From Paramarasmius palmivorus (taxonomy: Eukaryota; Basidiomycota; Agaricomycetes; Agaricales; Marasmiaceae): DNA of 64,000 bases. Each line of letters starts with the position of its first letter. Within the stretch, counting starts at the first letter, position 1. This document shows positions 22,148 through 34,463 of the stretch, one piece after another. The stretch is taken from positions 186,001 through 250,000 of the forward strand of contig JAYKXP010000021.1 in assembly GCA_037176845.1 (NCBI GenBank), given 5' to 3'. The translations under genes and the position numbers were made by a program. A model generated the notes under the pieces. It ran no database searches and was not told the origin of the DNA. It was given only the letters and a program-made list of their open reading frames with translations.

Positions 22148-25100
22148 CTATCTCCCGGATACATGGCTCCTAATCCTCAACCGATTCCAAATCGACAGAA
22201 ATACTTTGGTGTACAATATGGCACGATTTTGCCTCATATAGCTCACCGCTTTTCGGATCCTTCCGATTCCACTATTTCCACATTCAGCCGCGCTCGAATT
22301 GACATGCGCCAGTGAAGCGTCTGTCTCCGTATATGTCGAGAGGAAGGATGCAGACGAGCATTTGGTATGTCCTTTAGCATGAAAACCATCGATCAAAAAC
22401 TGAGTTCTCGAAAAGAATTCAGGCTCCCGCGTCATGCAATACGGTCCCAGAGCGCAAGCGAAATCATAAATGACACGCTTTGGAGCTTTGGGCCATCTTG
22501 TGATCATAGCTGAGAAGACATCGTTTCGTCCTTCACCTTGTGGGATGCAATGGAAACCATAGCAAATGCTATGCGTACACCATGCGCACATTATTCCTCC
22601 CGTCAATCGACGTTCCCCGTACGTTGAATAGTACTTGGAACACTTCTCACCCCGTGCATCCGCCTTATCTGGTCCTTCATCCCCAGCTAGTCGCGGATAC
22701 CTAGGCCTTGCGCGGATTTGCGGAAGGCTGTAATAGCAACCTGTCTGTCGTTCTACTCAACAAAAGCTACGAAGCTTGTTAACGTGAGCATACCTTCCGC
22801 CAGTCATCCTCAGTTGCGTTTAACTGTGTTTCTAACTCATCCAAGGTCCCCTTCTTTAGATCCTCAAGGACTTCCTTTGCTCGAACATACATCCAGGAGC
22901 AAAGATCAAAAATTTCCCAAGGAACCTTTCCTCGCGAGCGCAGTTCTCCCTCCAAAACCAACAACAATGCTGGTATGTCGACAAGGGCTGTTGCGCTCTC
23001 TAGGCTCCGAATTTTGATGAATGTCTGTAGCTTCTCAAGTGCGCTCTCATTCACCATCTGCATGACAGATTCCTCTGCTACAAGCTCGAGGCAAGTTAGG
23101 CAGGCTTAGACTGGTATTTCAATTAACTTACCTGTTCGAGCAAGATAATATATCTTTTCATCAGAGCCTGGTCGACTTGGTTCCCTGGTCCGAGCACATA
23201 AGTGAGTACCTTTGCCAAAGCAGGCGCTGTCCCCTGTATTCTTGATATGAATGATGCCAACAAGTCTTGTTTTCCAGTTTCGCTTTCGGCAACACCACTT
23301 TCGACGTCGCTGTCAGCGTTAGCTGGCTCCAGTCGTTTCTTTTTACCCCCTCGTAACCAAGATACAAACTCCTTTCTCAGCGCCTTGTCCCCTTTTGCCG
23401 TCAGTGGAACCCATTGAGGGTTCTTGATGTACCTTCTTCCTCGAATTGCTGATCTTGCTTCGATATTGGTGGGTGGCCTTAAACAGTTCTTCAAGTGTTT
23501 TTTACTGAAGGCGAGTGTTACACCATCCCAGATAACGGTTTCCGGCATATCTCCACATCTCGGACACTTCATGTCGTGCTCTAGCGACTGCAGAGAGACA
23601 TACGCGAACCACGCAGCTCGAAAGAGGTCGTCTCCGATGAATTTTACTCCACGGCCTTCGTATATCCTCCCTATCGATTGAACAAATGCAGCAAATGGTG
23701 TCTCGCTGCTAACAAAACGACTGGTATATTCGTCCAAGAGCTCGTGGGTGAATAGCATGTTGTTGTTATAATTGAAGACCCCCATGTCTCTGGGTTCGGG
23801 GCCAATGTAGCAGTGATGGCGCTTTGGACACGTTGGGCAAGTTTGCAACTCTATGGTCACAGTCTTGCATTCCGTCAAGGTGTAGACTGTGCACTGTCGG
23901 TGTATCGTCGACTGGAGGGGGTCATAGCACGCGGAATGTCGGCAAGCCGTTTTGGCTCTTCCTGGTTCAAGGGCAAAAAGAGGCGGAATTTCCCGCCCTG
24001 GATGAGGACGCGCGTATAACAACTGGTCAGTGGGCAAGGTGGCCCAAGCTGGGGGGAGTATTGGTAGAAATGATACCGCTAATTCCTCGGTAAGCTCGTT
24101 CACTGTGGCCAAGATCAGCTTACTGATTCTCCTTCCTCTCTCTCACGCACCTGTTGATTCTAGGCTCTCTGAGTCGTTCGGAAGGGTCTGTTCACCCTCG
24201 TTTATCAAGCTGGTGCCTAATACCTCGCCAAGAAATCTTCTCGCTCTCCGTATGTGCAAGCAATCTACCTCTTTCTTGTCTTTGGAACATTTCCAGTGAC
24301 CCCAGCCATTCTCTAGGCCTTCATATGTGACGATAGCACGGTTATTCAGCGCCCCATTGATACCCTGTACTGAAAATCGTATGAGTACTCTGCCATCTGC
24401 CCATCCCACCTGTTCGTGCCAGAACATTACGACGGTGCCATCTATGTACGTTTCAATAATTGTTGACTGCGAGCCAACAAAGTACTCACCACGATACCAA
24501 AGATGCTCTTGTGATTTGAAATGGCTTTCTCGGAACTCGACATAGAATTCCTGATGGATACACGGCTGTGCTTGGACCCGTCCTTCACGACAGAGACAGG
24601 TCAATTGCATCCTTTCGCCGACCAAACGGGCCTCCATGTGATGCCAGATTTCCTATGTTGTGGTGCATTCAGTCAAATGAACTCCACACTCATTACTGTC
24701 TACTCTCACCTGTCCTTCACGTCTTGCGCTATCCCAACCCTGTACTACGTACAGATGCCGCCCAACGCGTTCATACCCCAGGCACCCTGCGTCCATCATG
24801 CGAACATATCGTTCAAAATTCTCGTCTTCAACCGGTTGAAAATCTTGTAGGTCGGAAGATGTTTCTGCTCCGTTTTCCGTTCCTGACACTTCGACAGAAA
24901 ATGTGCCACCAGAAACCTCTACGACGCCATCCTCTGTCGCGTTATCTTGCGCTGTCGTTACAATCAACCTGGCCCGCTTTGTACTGTGTTTCATTCTCCG
25001 CCCTTGAAAACGCCGTTTGAACCCTTTCGTTGGACTTCGAAGCCATATGCCTTCCGAGTCGCTCACATCCAGTAGCGGTGCATTGGAGGGCTGATAATCG

Positions 25101-25159
25101 TCTTCAGAGTCCGATACTACTGGCGCTTTAGAATCGGGAGATTGTGGGGAGAAACACAT
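22148..25159 (-). CDS. KDZ transposase with SWIM-like motif and cysteine cluster
   Basis: Exons 25159-24710, 24652-24490, 24441-24151, 24102-23132, 23084-22794 and 22744-22148 give 920 aa. The N-terminus is acidic/basic and disordered with a patch like a nuclear signal (GRRMKHSTKRAR). A SWIM-like motif follows (HWKCSKDKKEVDCLHI). Next is the cysteine cluster (CRHSACYD ... CTVYTLTEC ... CPTCPKRHHC ... CPRCGDMPE). The RNase-H-fold core shows the expected acidic residues in WDGVTLAFSKKH, then KCSKYYSTYGERRLTGGIMC, WCTHSICYGFHCIP, IYDFACALGPYCMTREPEFF, GFHAKGHTKCS and NSSAAECGN. The last intron must use the upstream CGACAG acceptor; the CAG four bases further would shift the frame to a stop. No disabling change is visible. 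It is divergent from the next gene, 65 bp away. Confidence 0.88.
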
Positions 25160-25224
25160 TGTCGCTTAATCACCGTGGGATATCAAACAAATTGTTCTTT
25201 TATTTCTATTTCAACTCCTCCATC

Positions 25225-26880
25225 ATGTCAACTCCCACACCTGCTGCTATCCGTCGTTCACCTCGCAAAGCCACCTCTATCCAACATGGACCTCGGCGCC
25301 AGATTTGTCAAAAATGCATTGGGCCCGATCGACACTACCGTGTTGACTGCCCACATCATAGTGGGAATGCCAAACGCGCAAAGCGGCTGCAAATGGTACG
25401 TTTCATCCAGCTTATATCTCTTATGTTGTATTTTGACACCGGTACTTAGGCCCGAGAACAAAGAGAGCAACTGGCTCAAGCTATCCAAGGAGGAGCATCC
25501 GGTGCAAGACATGAAAATGTGTTGGAACCAGCGGTACGCCTATTCTGCATTTTGGAATATATGGACTAATGTGTGGTCTCGACGCCGAACAGGTCCAACG
25601 TTCAAGCTCACCAACGAGGCCGCCTGTTGCGGGAATATTTGCTTTCCAGACTGGTGAGTGTCATATCTGTAGGCATGATCCTGCACTGACAAATGAGTAG
25701 ACTTGTTTCCTGTAACACCAGCACCGTCATCTAGTAGAGACAGCATCAACTCCCCGTTCCCAGATGGTCGTCATTCTCTCGAAATTCGACCTGGAGCTGG
25801 ACCGATAAGCGTTCCCGAACATGTAGATTTCACATTCCCTAGCCCGGAATGTTATACACCACGTACGCGAAAAGCCATCCTCCTCTGACACGTCTAAAAA
25901 GTTACAGCAGCGCCGAGAGTTCCCCGACTTGACACCGATAGTAGCCCCAACACCGAGTGTAAGACTATGTTTACCTCTCGAAAGCAAGGTTGGAGTTGAA
26001 CTTCCCCTTAGCTGGTATTGCTCCTCAGGCAAATGGCCATTTCCGTGACGCACCGGAGAACCCGCAAGACTTGTTCACTACTCAACAAACACCTATTCCT
26101 ACCAGCGAAACCTTTGACACCACCCCAAGAGCATCCCCTAGGACAGGCTCTGAGTACTCTGCCAGTCCAAACAGGCGCCGTAGGCGTCCGCCGTTAACTC
26201 TTCCAGGAGAACAACGAGTAAGGCCCAGCAAGTCTAACCCTATCTACGGACTTGTGGATGGTGCCAAACGTGGTTCAGAAAGATGGGGTTAGTGCTATAC
26301 CTCTCTTTGTCCTTATCGATACTTATTACTACTTCGGTCTCCAGAGGTAGCACGCAAAGTACCGCAATTCTCTATTCTACCCACCTGGGCGGATTGTAAC
26401 AAGAAGTTTAACGAAAAGATGCAAGCTGTCCTTCGCTTAGTACGTCACTCTGTATTTTATTTATCCGCATGCTCACAGTAACTTACTCAGGCTGAAGAGA
26501 CAGCAGACGAAACCGGCTCCTGGATATATGTGGCTGCCCAAATGCCGACGGGGCGTCACGAATATACTCACTTTGCCAGTCGTCGCCTTCGTAGAGAGGC
26601 GCCTGGTCCTGTCAATGACATGAACGCTATTGCGCACAAGATGTTTGGCGGGCTCGTTAGCTCTTGCCGCAAAGATGTCTTGCAGCTCGAGCTCGAGGTT
26701 GCCAATCAACGCACAGATCTACAGAAACTTGCAGATGAGAAAGCACTGCTCTCCCAGGCGAAAGATCATGCGGAAGCCGTTATCCAAGGCTTACGCTCGC
26801 GATTAACCAACTCAGAGCCTCTCTCTGTGGAGGAACTAACGGAACTGCTCAATAGCACCTCTGGTCGTGCGTCTGTCTGA
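25225..26880 (+). CDS. Transposon cargo protein with N-terminal Cys/His cluster and C-terminal coiled coil
   Basis: Not recognised as a known family. It starts MSTPTPAAIRRSPRKATSI, with a Cys/His cluster CQKCIGPDRHYRVDCPHH at residues ~29-46 that could bind zinc. The middle (about 25450-26290, five or more exons) is rich in Pro/Ser/Thr. The last exons encode a conserved-looking segment (FSILPTWADCNKKFNEKMQA, AEETADETGSWIYVAAQ) and a coiled coil (DVLQLELEVANQRTDLQKL ... AEAVIQGLRSRL) before the stop. Intron phases are consistent at most joins; the joins around 25750-26020 are the weakest. It shares a 65-bp divergent promoter with the transposase, so co-expression is likely. A DNA-binding accessory subunit is possible but is inference. 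Confidence 0.65.
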
Positions 26881-26942
26881 TGATGCATTCAAATAAGGTA
26901 TAGAATTAGCATACATAAAATATCATATGGGTACAAATAGAA

Positions 26943-27501
26943 CTAGTGGTTATAATGAATGAAAACTCGCTTGTCCATTTGTGATGAATGTGGGATTGGA
27001 CTGACGGATGTGGAGCTACCTCCCTTTGTTGTTTTGAACTTGAAGACAAGTGGTGCAGGGCTTCGCTCGACATGTTGTAGGGACGGCATCGATGGCCCAG
27101 GAATGTGCGGGGAAAGGGATGCGGGATGAGGCTTTGTTACAGGGTTTCTGGAATCAAACATTAGAAACCGAAACCCGATGAAAAACTAAGACGCACCCTT
27201 GACTAGCCTTGTGACGATACTTGGGTGGTTGAAGGTTTGTTGCTTCACTCATTCCGTCGTCTCGGAGGCGCATGCTGACGCAAGTGAGGGTTAGGGAAAG
27301 CTATACGTAGACCACGAGTCTACCATTCACCGTATTTCTCGCTTCCTTCGCATCCGTTCCCTAGCCCGCCGTCTGGTTTCCTCCATGTTCCTACTCGACA
27401 CATTGGGATTAGGTGCAGCTGAACGAGGCGGTATCTTACCGGGAGCAATAATTGGCACTAGCCGCTTTGGTTTCTTGTCGGTTTTTTTTGTCGGTACCCA
27501 T
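26943..27501 (-). CDS. Small basic cargo protein, module 1
   Basis: Starts MGTDKKNRQETKAASANYCS and, after a 47-nt intron, continues NMEETRRRARERMRRKREI. Two further introns lead to a Pro/Ser-rich tail (SLSPHIPGPSMPSLQHVERS, VFKFKTTKGGSSTSVSP) ending DKRVFIHYNH at 26943. The highly basic helix resembles the basic modules of the two plus-strand proteins at 29.0-30.7 kb (an A-x-A-x-NY..RN start and a run of R/K-rich helix). Such helices could contact DNA or RNA. It is tail-to-tail with the preceding gene (62 bp). An alternative open frame starting at 27650 is less likely, since it lacks the spliced homology. Confidence 0.6.
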
Positions 27502-28334
27502 CGGAGTGGGAGATGAAGGATGTTGTGGAGGTGGAGAAGAGAGAAGGAGTAAATAGCGTGACACGAAAAAAAGTCACACAAAATGGGCGGTAAGATTCTT
27601 ATTTCGGTAAGATTGTGATTGGGGTCCTCTTTTGCGAGATCTGTGGACATTATCTACCTATGATCTGTACAGTAAGTCTTATTGAATGAATGTTCGTCAT
27701 CGAAAACAATCAGGAAGTTGATCGTTCACTCAAATGGCCACTTCCTTGCAGACCACGCAACCGTAGCTACTACTATTCAAGTTTTCAAGTCTGAGTCCAA
27801 GGAGGACTTGAGAGCCATAATAACTGTCCTTTAGAGACACTTCCAACAGTGTCCGAGGCTTTTGGAATGGAATGTTGATAATCTTCATTGCATGACAGAA
27901 AATATCACAATCAACACCAATGCACTAGTTGGTTCGTAAGTTCAGATTGGTTTTGGTTCATTTTTGTGATCGTAATCTTACACAATGGTCCACTATTCTG
28001 CTCTGGACTGCTGGGTTAGGTGTACGAACGTTAACCATCACTCTAAGGCTCGTGAACTTGCTCTGTTATGGCTGATTGGTGTTCACGAATGCGATGGAGA
28101 GTGGGGTGCGTAGCGAATTTCTGGCATGGGATCACTAGGAATACTCATTCACTCTAAATAGTCCATTTACTCTCAACAGTATCTTCGAGGTTTTGGAGGA
28201 ATAGAAGACCCAGTTGACAAAGGTATCGTACAAGTACTATACGCACAAACATTGTATACAGAGAGTGAAAACGTCCACGAGGAGATTGGAACTGAACTAG
28301 TCCAAAATGTCCATTTTGCCGTCCTACTTCCTGC
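27502..28334. other. Spacer inside the transposon
   Basis: About 830 bp with no supported gene. Confidence 0.45.
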
Positions 28335-28952
28335 CTACGCATCAGAAGATAACCCATGCAACCTCTCCAGAACGGTATTCCTGGTGACAAGATCCTTCAC
28401 TTCTTTCTGTAGCTCCTCCTTCTCCATTTGTACGAGATACTTCTGCATCTTCAACATCTGAAGAGTGGCAAAAAGACAACGAATGAATGACCGTTGCTGA
28501 GCCACGGTAAGAACAAGGTCTTCGAGATTGACTGCTCAAAGGTCGGTCAGCAATATTGAAGGCAATGAAAGGGTTTGGCCCACAAAACGTACCGTTACTG
28601 GCTGGTGGAATGGGGTGGTTTGGGTTTTCAGAATGCGGTTGGCTGGAGTTTTCATAGTTCTGAACTGCATCATCTACCAAGCTTGTTCCAGTCCGTAAAT
28701 TGATATCCCCTGGGCGTGTGGTAACTGGAACTGAAGGTTGGGCGAAGAATTCATGCGGTCCGACTGTCGTTGAAAAATGAGCTTTGACATCAATCGTAAG
28801 CGAACTACTTTACCTTGGTGAGTCCTTCGATCCATTTCATAGCTATTATATCTGGAAGACGAATACATGCCTATAATTTTAGATGGCACAGATAAATGCG
28901 AGGCAATGAAGAGGTGCTGGTGCTGGTAGTACGGGAAAGAGCTGTTTGTCAT
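28335..28952 (-). CDS. Small coiled-coil cargo protein
   Basis: Three exons on the minus strand. Exon 1 ends MDRRTHQ; the middle exon has GPHEFFAQPSVPVTTRPGD and a polar Pro/Asn-rich stretch. The last exon is a helical coiled coil (NLEDLVLTVAQQRSFIRC, KYLVQMEKEELQKEVKDL) ending LERLHGLSSDA. Splicing removes stops in all three raw frames, good evidence for a real gene. The start at 28952 (MTNSSFPYYQH) is chosen as the first ATG; 28868 (MYSSSRYNSYEM) is an alternative. No known family. It is divergently arranged from the next gene with under 50 bp between start codons, so a shared bidirectional promoter is likely. A dimerising accessory factor is one possibility. Confidence 0.62.
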
Positions 28953-29000
28953 TAGTCAGTGTCACACTTCTCGTGACAGCATCTGCGCGCCTACTCTGTG

Positions 29001-29493
29001 ATGTCTCTTGCATTCTACCAAGAACAACGGTACGACTTGAAGGGACAAGACGAGGTAGAATTCCTGAGGACCCTAGGCCATACCGACAAGGAGATCTTTG
29101 AAACCCTTATTCCCATTCGCAAAAAAGGCAGACGACGCTGGTGCAATCGAACCAGTGCAAAGAAGAGCTATGAAAGGTGAGAGGTCCTTACATATTCGGG
29201 TATCCTCACTCATGCAGCAACAAAGGAGTCGCCTGGAAAACAAGGAACAGTTTCGCTTGCGCAGTGCAGCACAGCGAGCGAAGATATCTGGAATGGACTC
29301 AGATGAGAAGGAATACCGACAGAGGAAGAAGAGGGCGCAGCAACAAGCATGGAGGGAAAGAAACAGAGAGAAATTGGCTCTCAAGGCATCACTGAGACGC
29401 GCAAATAACAAGTACGTGCTGCTTTTCAGTCCATCTGATATTGCTGAATCGAGAGATAGGAAGCGAAATTGTTGCGGAGCAGAGACAAAATGA
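29001..29493 (+). CDS. Basic cargo protein, module 2
   Basis: Exons 29001-29176, 29226-29411 and 29460-29493 give 131 aa. The N-terminal ~60 residues are mixed (FYQEQRYDLKGQDEVEFLRT). The rest is a long basic helix: NKEQFRLRSAAQRAKISGMD, then SDEKEYRQRKKRAQQQAWRE and RNREKLALKASLRRANNKK. The pattern M-x-SDE-(K/R)-E ... RRxQ ... REK recurs in the next protein, so the two are related. It resembles the basic half of a bZIP without a clear leucine zipper. Probably nuclear and nucleic-acid binding by composition only. Confidence 0.6.
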
Positions 29494-29622
29494 GTTCTAC
29501 AGTACCAAAGTATTTGGATACTCCAACCAGTACGATACAATGACAAAGCCATGCACATATTCCTACCCATCAATCCATTATTTTCCCGAGCAAATCTATG
29601 TGTTGACCTCCAAGACGACGCA

Positions 29623-30651
29623 ATGGCTATCAACGACTACGATCCCGAATCCCCTCTACCTCCTTCAGATCCGCCGTCGCCTTCCTCGGACGACCTTTTA
29701 TTCAATGTCACGCCATTGCAGCCACGATTTTCTCCAAAGCTCCCTCGTAACTGGCGTGATTTCAGGACGGCGCACCAGTACAAACCTGCAAGGGCACTCT
29801 TTCGTCAATGGATTTCCCCACAGACGGCAAGAATCTCAACAGTAGAACCGGGGCCACCTATCAAGGCCTCCAAATGTATGGACAATTTGGTTTTTTGGTT
29901 GTCCTTAATTGACGTTCCATTAGCTAGGAAAGTGCCCATCGTGTACTCGTTTCAGCAAAACGAGTATAGGGAACCAGATCATAGTGAGTGTGCAGGATAC
30001 ATTCTCCAACACAGGCTCAACTGTCAAAGCGGAGGCGACAAGATTCATGGCTATTGTCAAAGATTATGTGTTACGTGATGGATCTAGGAAGAAAGGTACG
30101 CTTGGGGACCTCCGTCGTACACCTAATCACTAAATGGGTTCACAGGACATGAGAACGACGAGCCACCTGACGCTTCCCATGCTACAAATACCACCACCTC
30201 CTCTCCCACTTCCTTTGTTTCAATGGCTCAGACAGAGACGTTGGATACTGCCTCTATCCATCCATCACCGCACCAGCTGGCAAAACGTTCCTCTGAAAAA
30301 CGAATCCCCGCACGGGCTCAAGCTAAAACTGCCAATGATTCCACGACAATACCTCCCTCACAAGGCACAGCCTTGGGTCAAGCCAATAAACGAGACAGCG
30401 CCCGCGCCAATGCTCGGAATTATTACAAACGGAACCGAGTCAGGCTGCTGGCGAAAGCTGCAGAGTATCGCCAAAAGTACGTATACATCAGTCCAATAGA
30501 GACATCGTCGTGATTCTTACCTTTCTTTTTCCATAGGAAGCGTGTGCAGTTGAGCATGTGTAGTGATGAAGAACGGGAGACTCATTTGGAAGAACGGCGG
30601 CGGAGACAGAGAATGTACTCCTGCCGCTTTCGGGAAAAGCACCGTGTATAG
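29623..30651 (+). CDS. Cargo protein with acidic N-terminus and basic module 3
   Basis: Proposed exons 29623-29875, 29924-29983, 30015-30095, 30146-30476 and 30537-30651 give 279 aa. The N-terminus is Pro/Asp/Ser-rich (YDPESPLPPSDPPSPSSDD), followed by NWRDFRTAHQYKPARALFRQ. The C-terminus carries the basic module (SARANARNYYKRNRVRLLAK, then MCSDEERETHLEERRRRQRM and SCRFREKHRV at the end), related to the previous gene. One proposed intron is only 31 nt, unusually short, so the centre of the gene model is uncertain. No named domain. Same strand as its neighbours, 130 bp after module 2. Confidence 0.55.
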
Positions 30652-31091
30652 GCGACGATATATATAGTTTTGCTTGTCAATGCAATCTACGTACATTGTA
30701 CATGTAAGGTGTCAACGTTTCAACAACTAGTTATGTCAGAACGTCAATTTTTTATGCAACATCTCCTTGCAGTTCTAATTGAGTAGTACCTTCCTGATTT
30801 GGATAGAGCGCGTGTTCTGATGAAGGTCAGGGAACACGACTTGGTATTTTGGGCGATTTTTACCCAACTTGATCTTCTATGACATGTTCACCAAGTCCCG
30901 TAGATAAAAAGATACAGAACGCGATCTATTGAAGTCTTGAGATTGCGCTTGAATGAATAATGCAAGAGGGAAAGCTGAAAACAGTAGCTGGGAAATTCAA
31001 GGAGCCGATGTTGAGGCGCGTTTGTTTTAAGGGCTGACCTGTGTGACCTGTGTGACCCGCCTTCTCTTTTCATTCCACCACCATCAGCTTC
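30652..31091. other. Spacer inside the transposon
   Basis: 440 bp, no gene seen. Presumably the promoter of the large cargo gene. Confidence 0.45.
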
Positions 31092-34000
31092 ATGCACGGC
31101 AAGAAACCGACCTCTAAAAAGAAAGGCAAAGGTAAATGATCGTATATTGATACTCTCTGTGGTTCTAACAAGGGCTGAAATGTCTGTTTCTTAGGCCCAA
31201 CATCAGGTACGCATCTGTTTATCTCAGGAGGAAAGAGACTAATGACAATCGTTCAGAGCTCTCAGAGGCTCGCGAAAAGCGTAGGCTTCTGCGTATTCAG
31301 CGTACAAAGACTTCCAATCGCGCGATTGAACTCAAGGAAGGTATTGGCGAGCTGTCGACGTCGCAGGGTCCAACGACCGCGCAAACGAAGTTACTCGAGG
31401 AATTACAGAAGAAAGAAAGCGACGTGAGCCGGCTTCAGAAGGATATAGATGAGCTCACGTCGAAGATTACAAGACTTGAAGACGGAGCGGAATCGAATGG
31501 TCATAGTGCGTAAAATTTACGGATTCTGGAATTTCAGTACTTACATGTTTCAATGTAACGGCAGACTCGGTGCTGTTATCCACATTCTCCACATCCCCAA
31601 CGCCAGCATCATCGCTCAAGACCTCACAAATCGATCCAATCAGCAAACGCGGACTCCCAGCTGCTGAAGATTCAGACGTCGTCTCCAAGCGTCGCCGAAC
31701 GACATCGAGAAACGAAGCTCCGAGTCAGTGATTTTCTCAATCTGTGGTTTTCGTTTACCAATGAATAAAATCCCACGTCACAGCCCCCCTTGAAAGCATG
31801 CAGTACGAGGATTCTCCAAGTCTTCGATTACCCGATGATGTGGCAACCGTGACATATCCCTCTAATGTTTCGATGATTGGTACCACAGATGGAGGTGAGT
31901 GTCTATCCCTGTATCCCTCTCGCTCGACAGCTGATATGCTATGTTCAGATCAGTACAACGGCTATAATTTTGTTGATCCCCAGACAAGATATCAACCACA
32001 ATTCTTCGAATATGGCCCTGATGATCTTCCGACCCGAGGCCTCGCCAGTCTCGCGTGGTCTGATGAACTTTCGCCTTCAACTCTATCACGCGCGTCAAGC
32101 AACGTGGCTGATCCCGCTCAAGCGCTATCTTTCGGTTATCAACTAGATTCCCGTATACATCCTGCCTACATCGCAGATGGTGATAGCGCTGGTTATAATT
32201 ACTTACCTCCACACACGGGGTTTGTAGACGCGAAACAACCATCTTTTGGTTCGGAGTCATCTGGAATAGGTTGCAGTGGTATCTCCCCGCCCTTAAACCT
32301 GTCCTCTGGTCTTGTACCTGTTGGCGCCTCATTTTCGGGATATGAAATGGCTCCCTCTAGAGCATCTCAGAGTTCCGCGGAAAGATATGTTGCTTTTGGT
32401 ACCTCCTATCTGGGGTATGAAATGGCTCCGACCTCTAGAGCTGCATCTCAGAGCTCTGCGGAAAGCCATGTTGCCTTCGGTACCTCCTACCTAGGATATG
32501 AAATCGCTTCGACCCCTCGGGGCTCCGCGGAAAACGATATTGCCTTCGGTCCGGTCGCTCCATCAATGCCATTCGATCCCGACCATCACAAATCCGAAGC
32601 TGTGCTGCCAGCGAACATTCTCTCTCAGCCTGCCTTCACCACCCAAGACGACATTCTTCAGCCTGGCGCGGGTCCTCTTTATTCAATAAAACATGATCAT
32701 TGTGAGCAATGTTTCACTCAATTCCTCTCACATGCTGACTTTGATCATGGATTACAGTCCCTGCTGCGGATAAACGTCAAGATGCGTGTCAAGAGTCGGC
32801 GATTGTGGACAAAGCGCTGGGCGCTGACTCAAACTCGGCCGTGATAGGTACGGAATTTGCAGGTTGTAATTCCATTGAAGGTTGGCTAACTCTTTTTCAG
32901 GCCAAAAGTTGACCTTGGAAGAGGTCAAAGAGCGCTTGAAGGTGTTCGAAGACCACCCCCAATATCCCTGGCTAAACGATCCCTCCGACTCTTGGAGCAT
33001 GGCTATCGATCTCGGGGTCTCGAAGAAGGGAGAGCCGCAAGGTCTACCGACCACCGTCTCGGGTATCCCTCTGAGGACTCTGATGGAACAACTGCTTCGT
33101 TCGCCGGATGTAAAGGCTAACCCCGATGGCAGTCTACCTCTATCTTTGCTGCTAGAAAGGGGGATGGAATACTGGGAGAAGGCCGTTAGGTTAGACAAGA
33201 AGGGTTCGTGGACAATTCACAGTGGTTTCCTATTCTGACACCCACCACAGCCGACGAAAAACTATACATACAAAAGCCTGGGCAATGTGAGCATCAAGTC
33301 TTAGTTGTGATAATGACCGAGCTCATCTTTACTTTCAGCTGACCGCGCCTATAATACTGAGATGACTGGTATGTTTCGTTTCGTCTCCGTGTGTATCATT
33401 GCTAACTACTTCAATACCAGTGGCCGTCCATGAAACTTGCAAGGCTGCTATACGCGCCGGTGGTAACCCTGCAGAGTTTACATTTGGGTACAAACTCCGA
33501 GAGTGGGTTCGGAAGGATGCGCGATATGGTCGTATGGCTGGCCTTCTGTCCGTCGAGTTCGCATTGTTGGCACTTACAACGAGTAACGGCTTGTTAAAGT
33601 GTATATATCATCACCACTCTGGGAAAGACTTCAGCAAACAAGATCAGAACGCGGTCGACAACTACAACAAGATCCTCGATAAACGTGCGGCTGTCCAGAA
33701 GGAACGTGAGGCCATCCTTGCTTTCGTTACAGGGCAACAAGGGGTTGACAATATCAATGGCGGGAACTCGATGGACGGGGGGGAAGATGGCGAAGGGGAA
33801 GATGAAGGGGAAGACGAAGAGGAAGAGGGAAAGAAGGACGAGAAGGAGATAAAACTGCCAAAAATTCCCGCGTTACCGACAAGCCTGATAACTGGAACAC
33901 CAGAGCAAGCTCTACGTCCGAGGAAGGACAAGAAGGATGCAGAGGCTCAGGCTAATGCTGACTCGGAGAAGCAGCTTACGAAGAAGACCAAGAAGAAAGG

Positions 34001-34463
34001 TGGTGGTGGTCAGCAGAAGTCGAGTGACAACGCTCAAACTCAGCTGCAGCTGACGCGGCGGAAAAAAGGATACGGTGACTGCGGATGTCGCATGGAGGAC
34101 CTTCTTTCTGGATTCCTTCTCTGGAAAAGCCAAAGCGTTTACTCACCGACACTCGGTTATCGCGAGACATATGCGACAAATCAGCTTCAGCCTTTGCCTC
34201 GCACTTTCCTCTTGGACGCCCTTGATTGCCATCTAGGCCAGAAGCTCACAGAGTGCTTTGGATACGTACTCGTCGAGAAGAAGTCGGAGACAAGATATGG
34301 AGAATCAGAGTGGATCTATGTGGAGAACCGCCCGGAATGGATCCTCACAAAGGCTATCGATAGGCTCACTATGACAAGGGATGAAATTGTTGCTGCCCGA
34401 CGTGAGAAAGAGCAGACACAGAGACTTCTTGACGAGGCTGAGGATGATCAGCCATTGAACTAG
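31092..34463 (+). CDS. Large uncharacterised cargo protein: coiled coil, short repeats, unknown C-terminal domain
   Basis: About ten exons, roughly 900 aa. It begins MHGKKPTSKKKGKG (lysine-rich), then a coiled coil (EAREKRRLLRIQRTKTSN, LLEELQKKESDVSRLQKDID, ELTSKITRLEDG) and a basic patch (SKRRRTTSRNE). Codons around 32330-32560 encode three tandem ~26-residue repeats of the type SYLGYEMAP...ASQSSAE..VAFG. A domain follows with KLTLEEVKERLKVFEDHPQY, PWLNDPSDSWSMAIDLG and GIPLRTLMEQLLRSPDVKAN. Then come VHETCKAAIRAGG, a Glu/Asp-rich acidic run near 33770-33850, and a C-terminal globular part (GDCGCRMEDLLSGFLLWKS, LPRTFLLDALDCHLGQKLTE). No family recognised. Its size, coiled coil and charged runs suggest a nuclear scaffold; that is inference. 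Confidence 0.65.

Noticed and set aside
22680..22745. Apparent frameshift in the KDZ transposase before the catalytic core
   Set aside because: It appears only if the downstream acceptor is used. The acceptor four bases upstream gives a continuous frame with family-like sequence.
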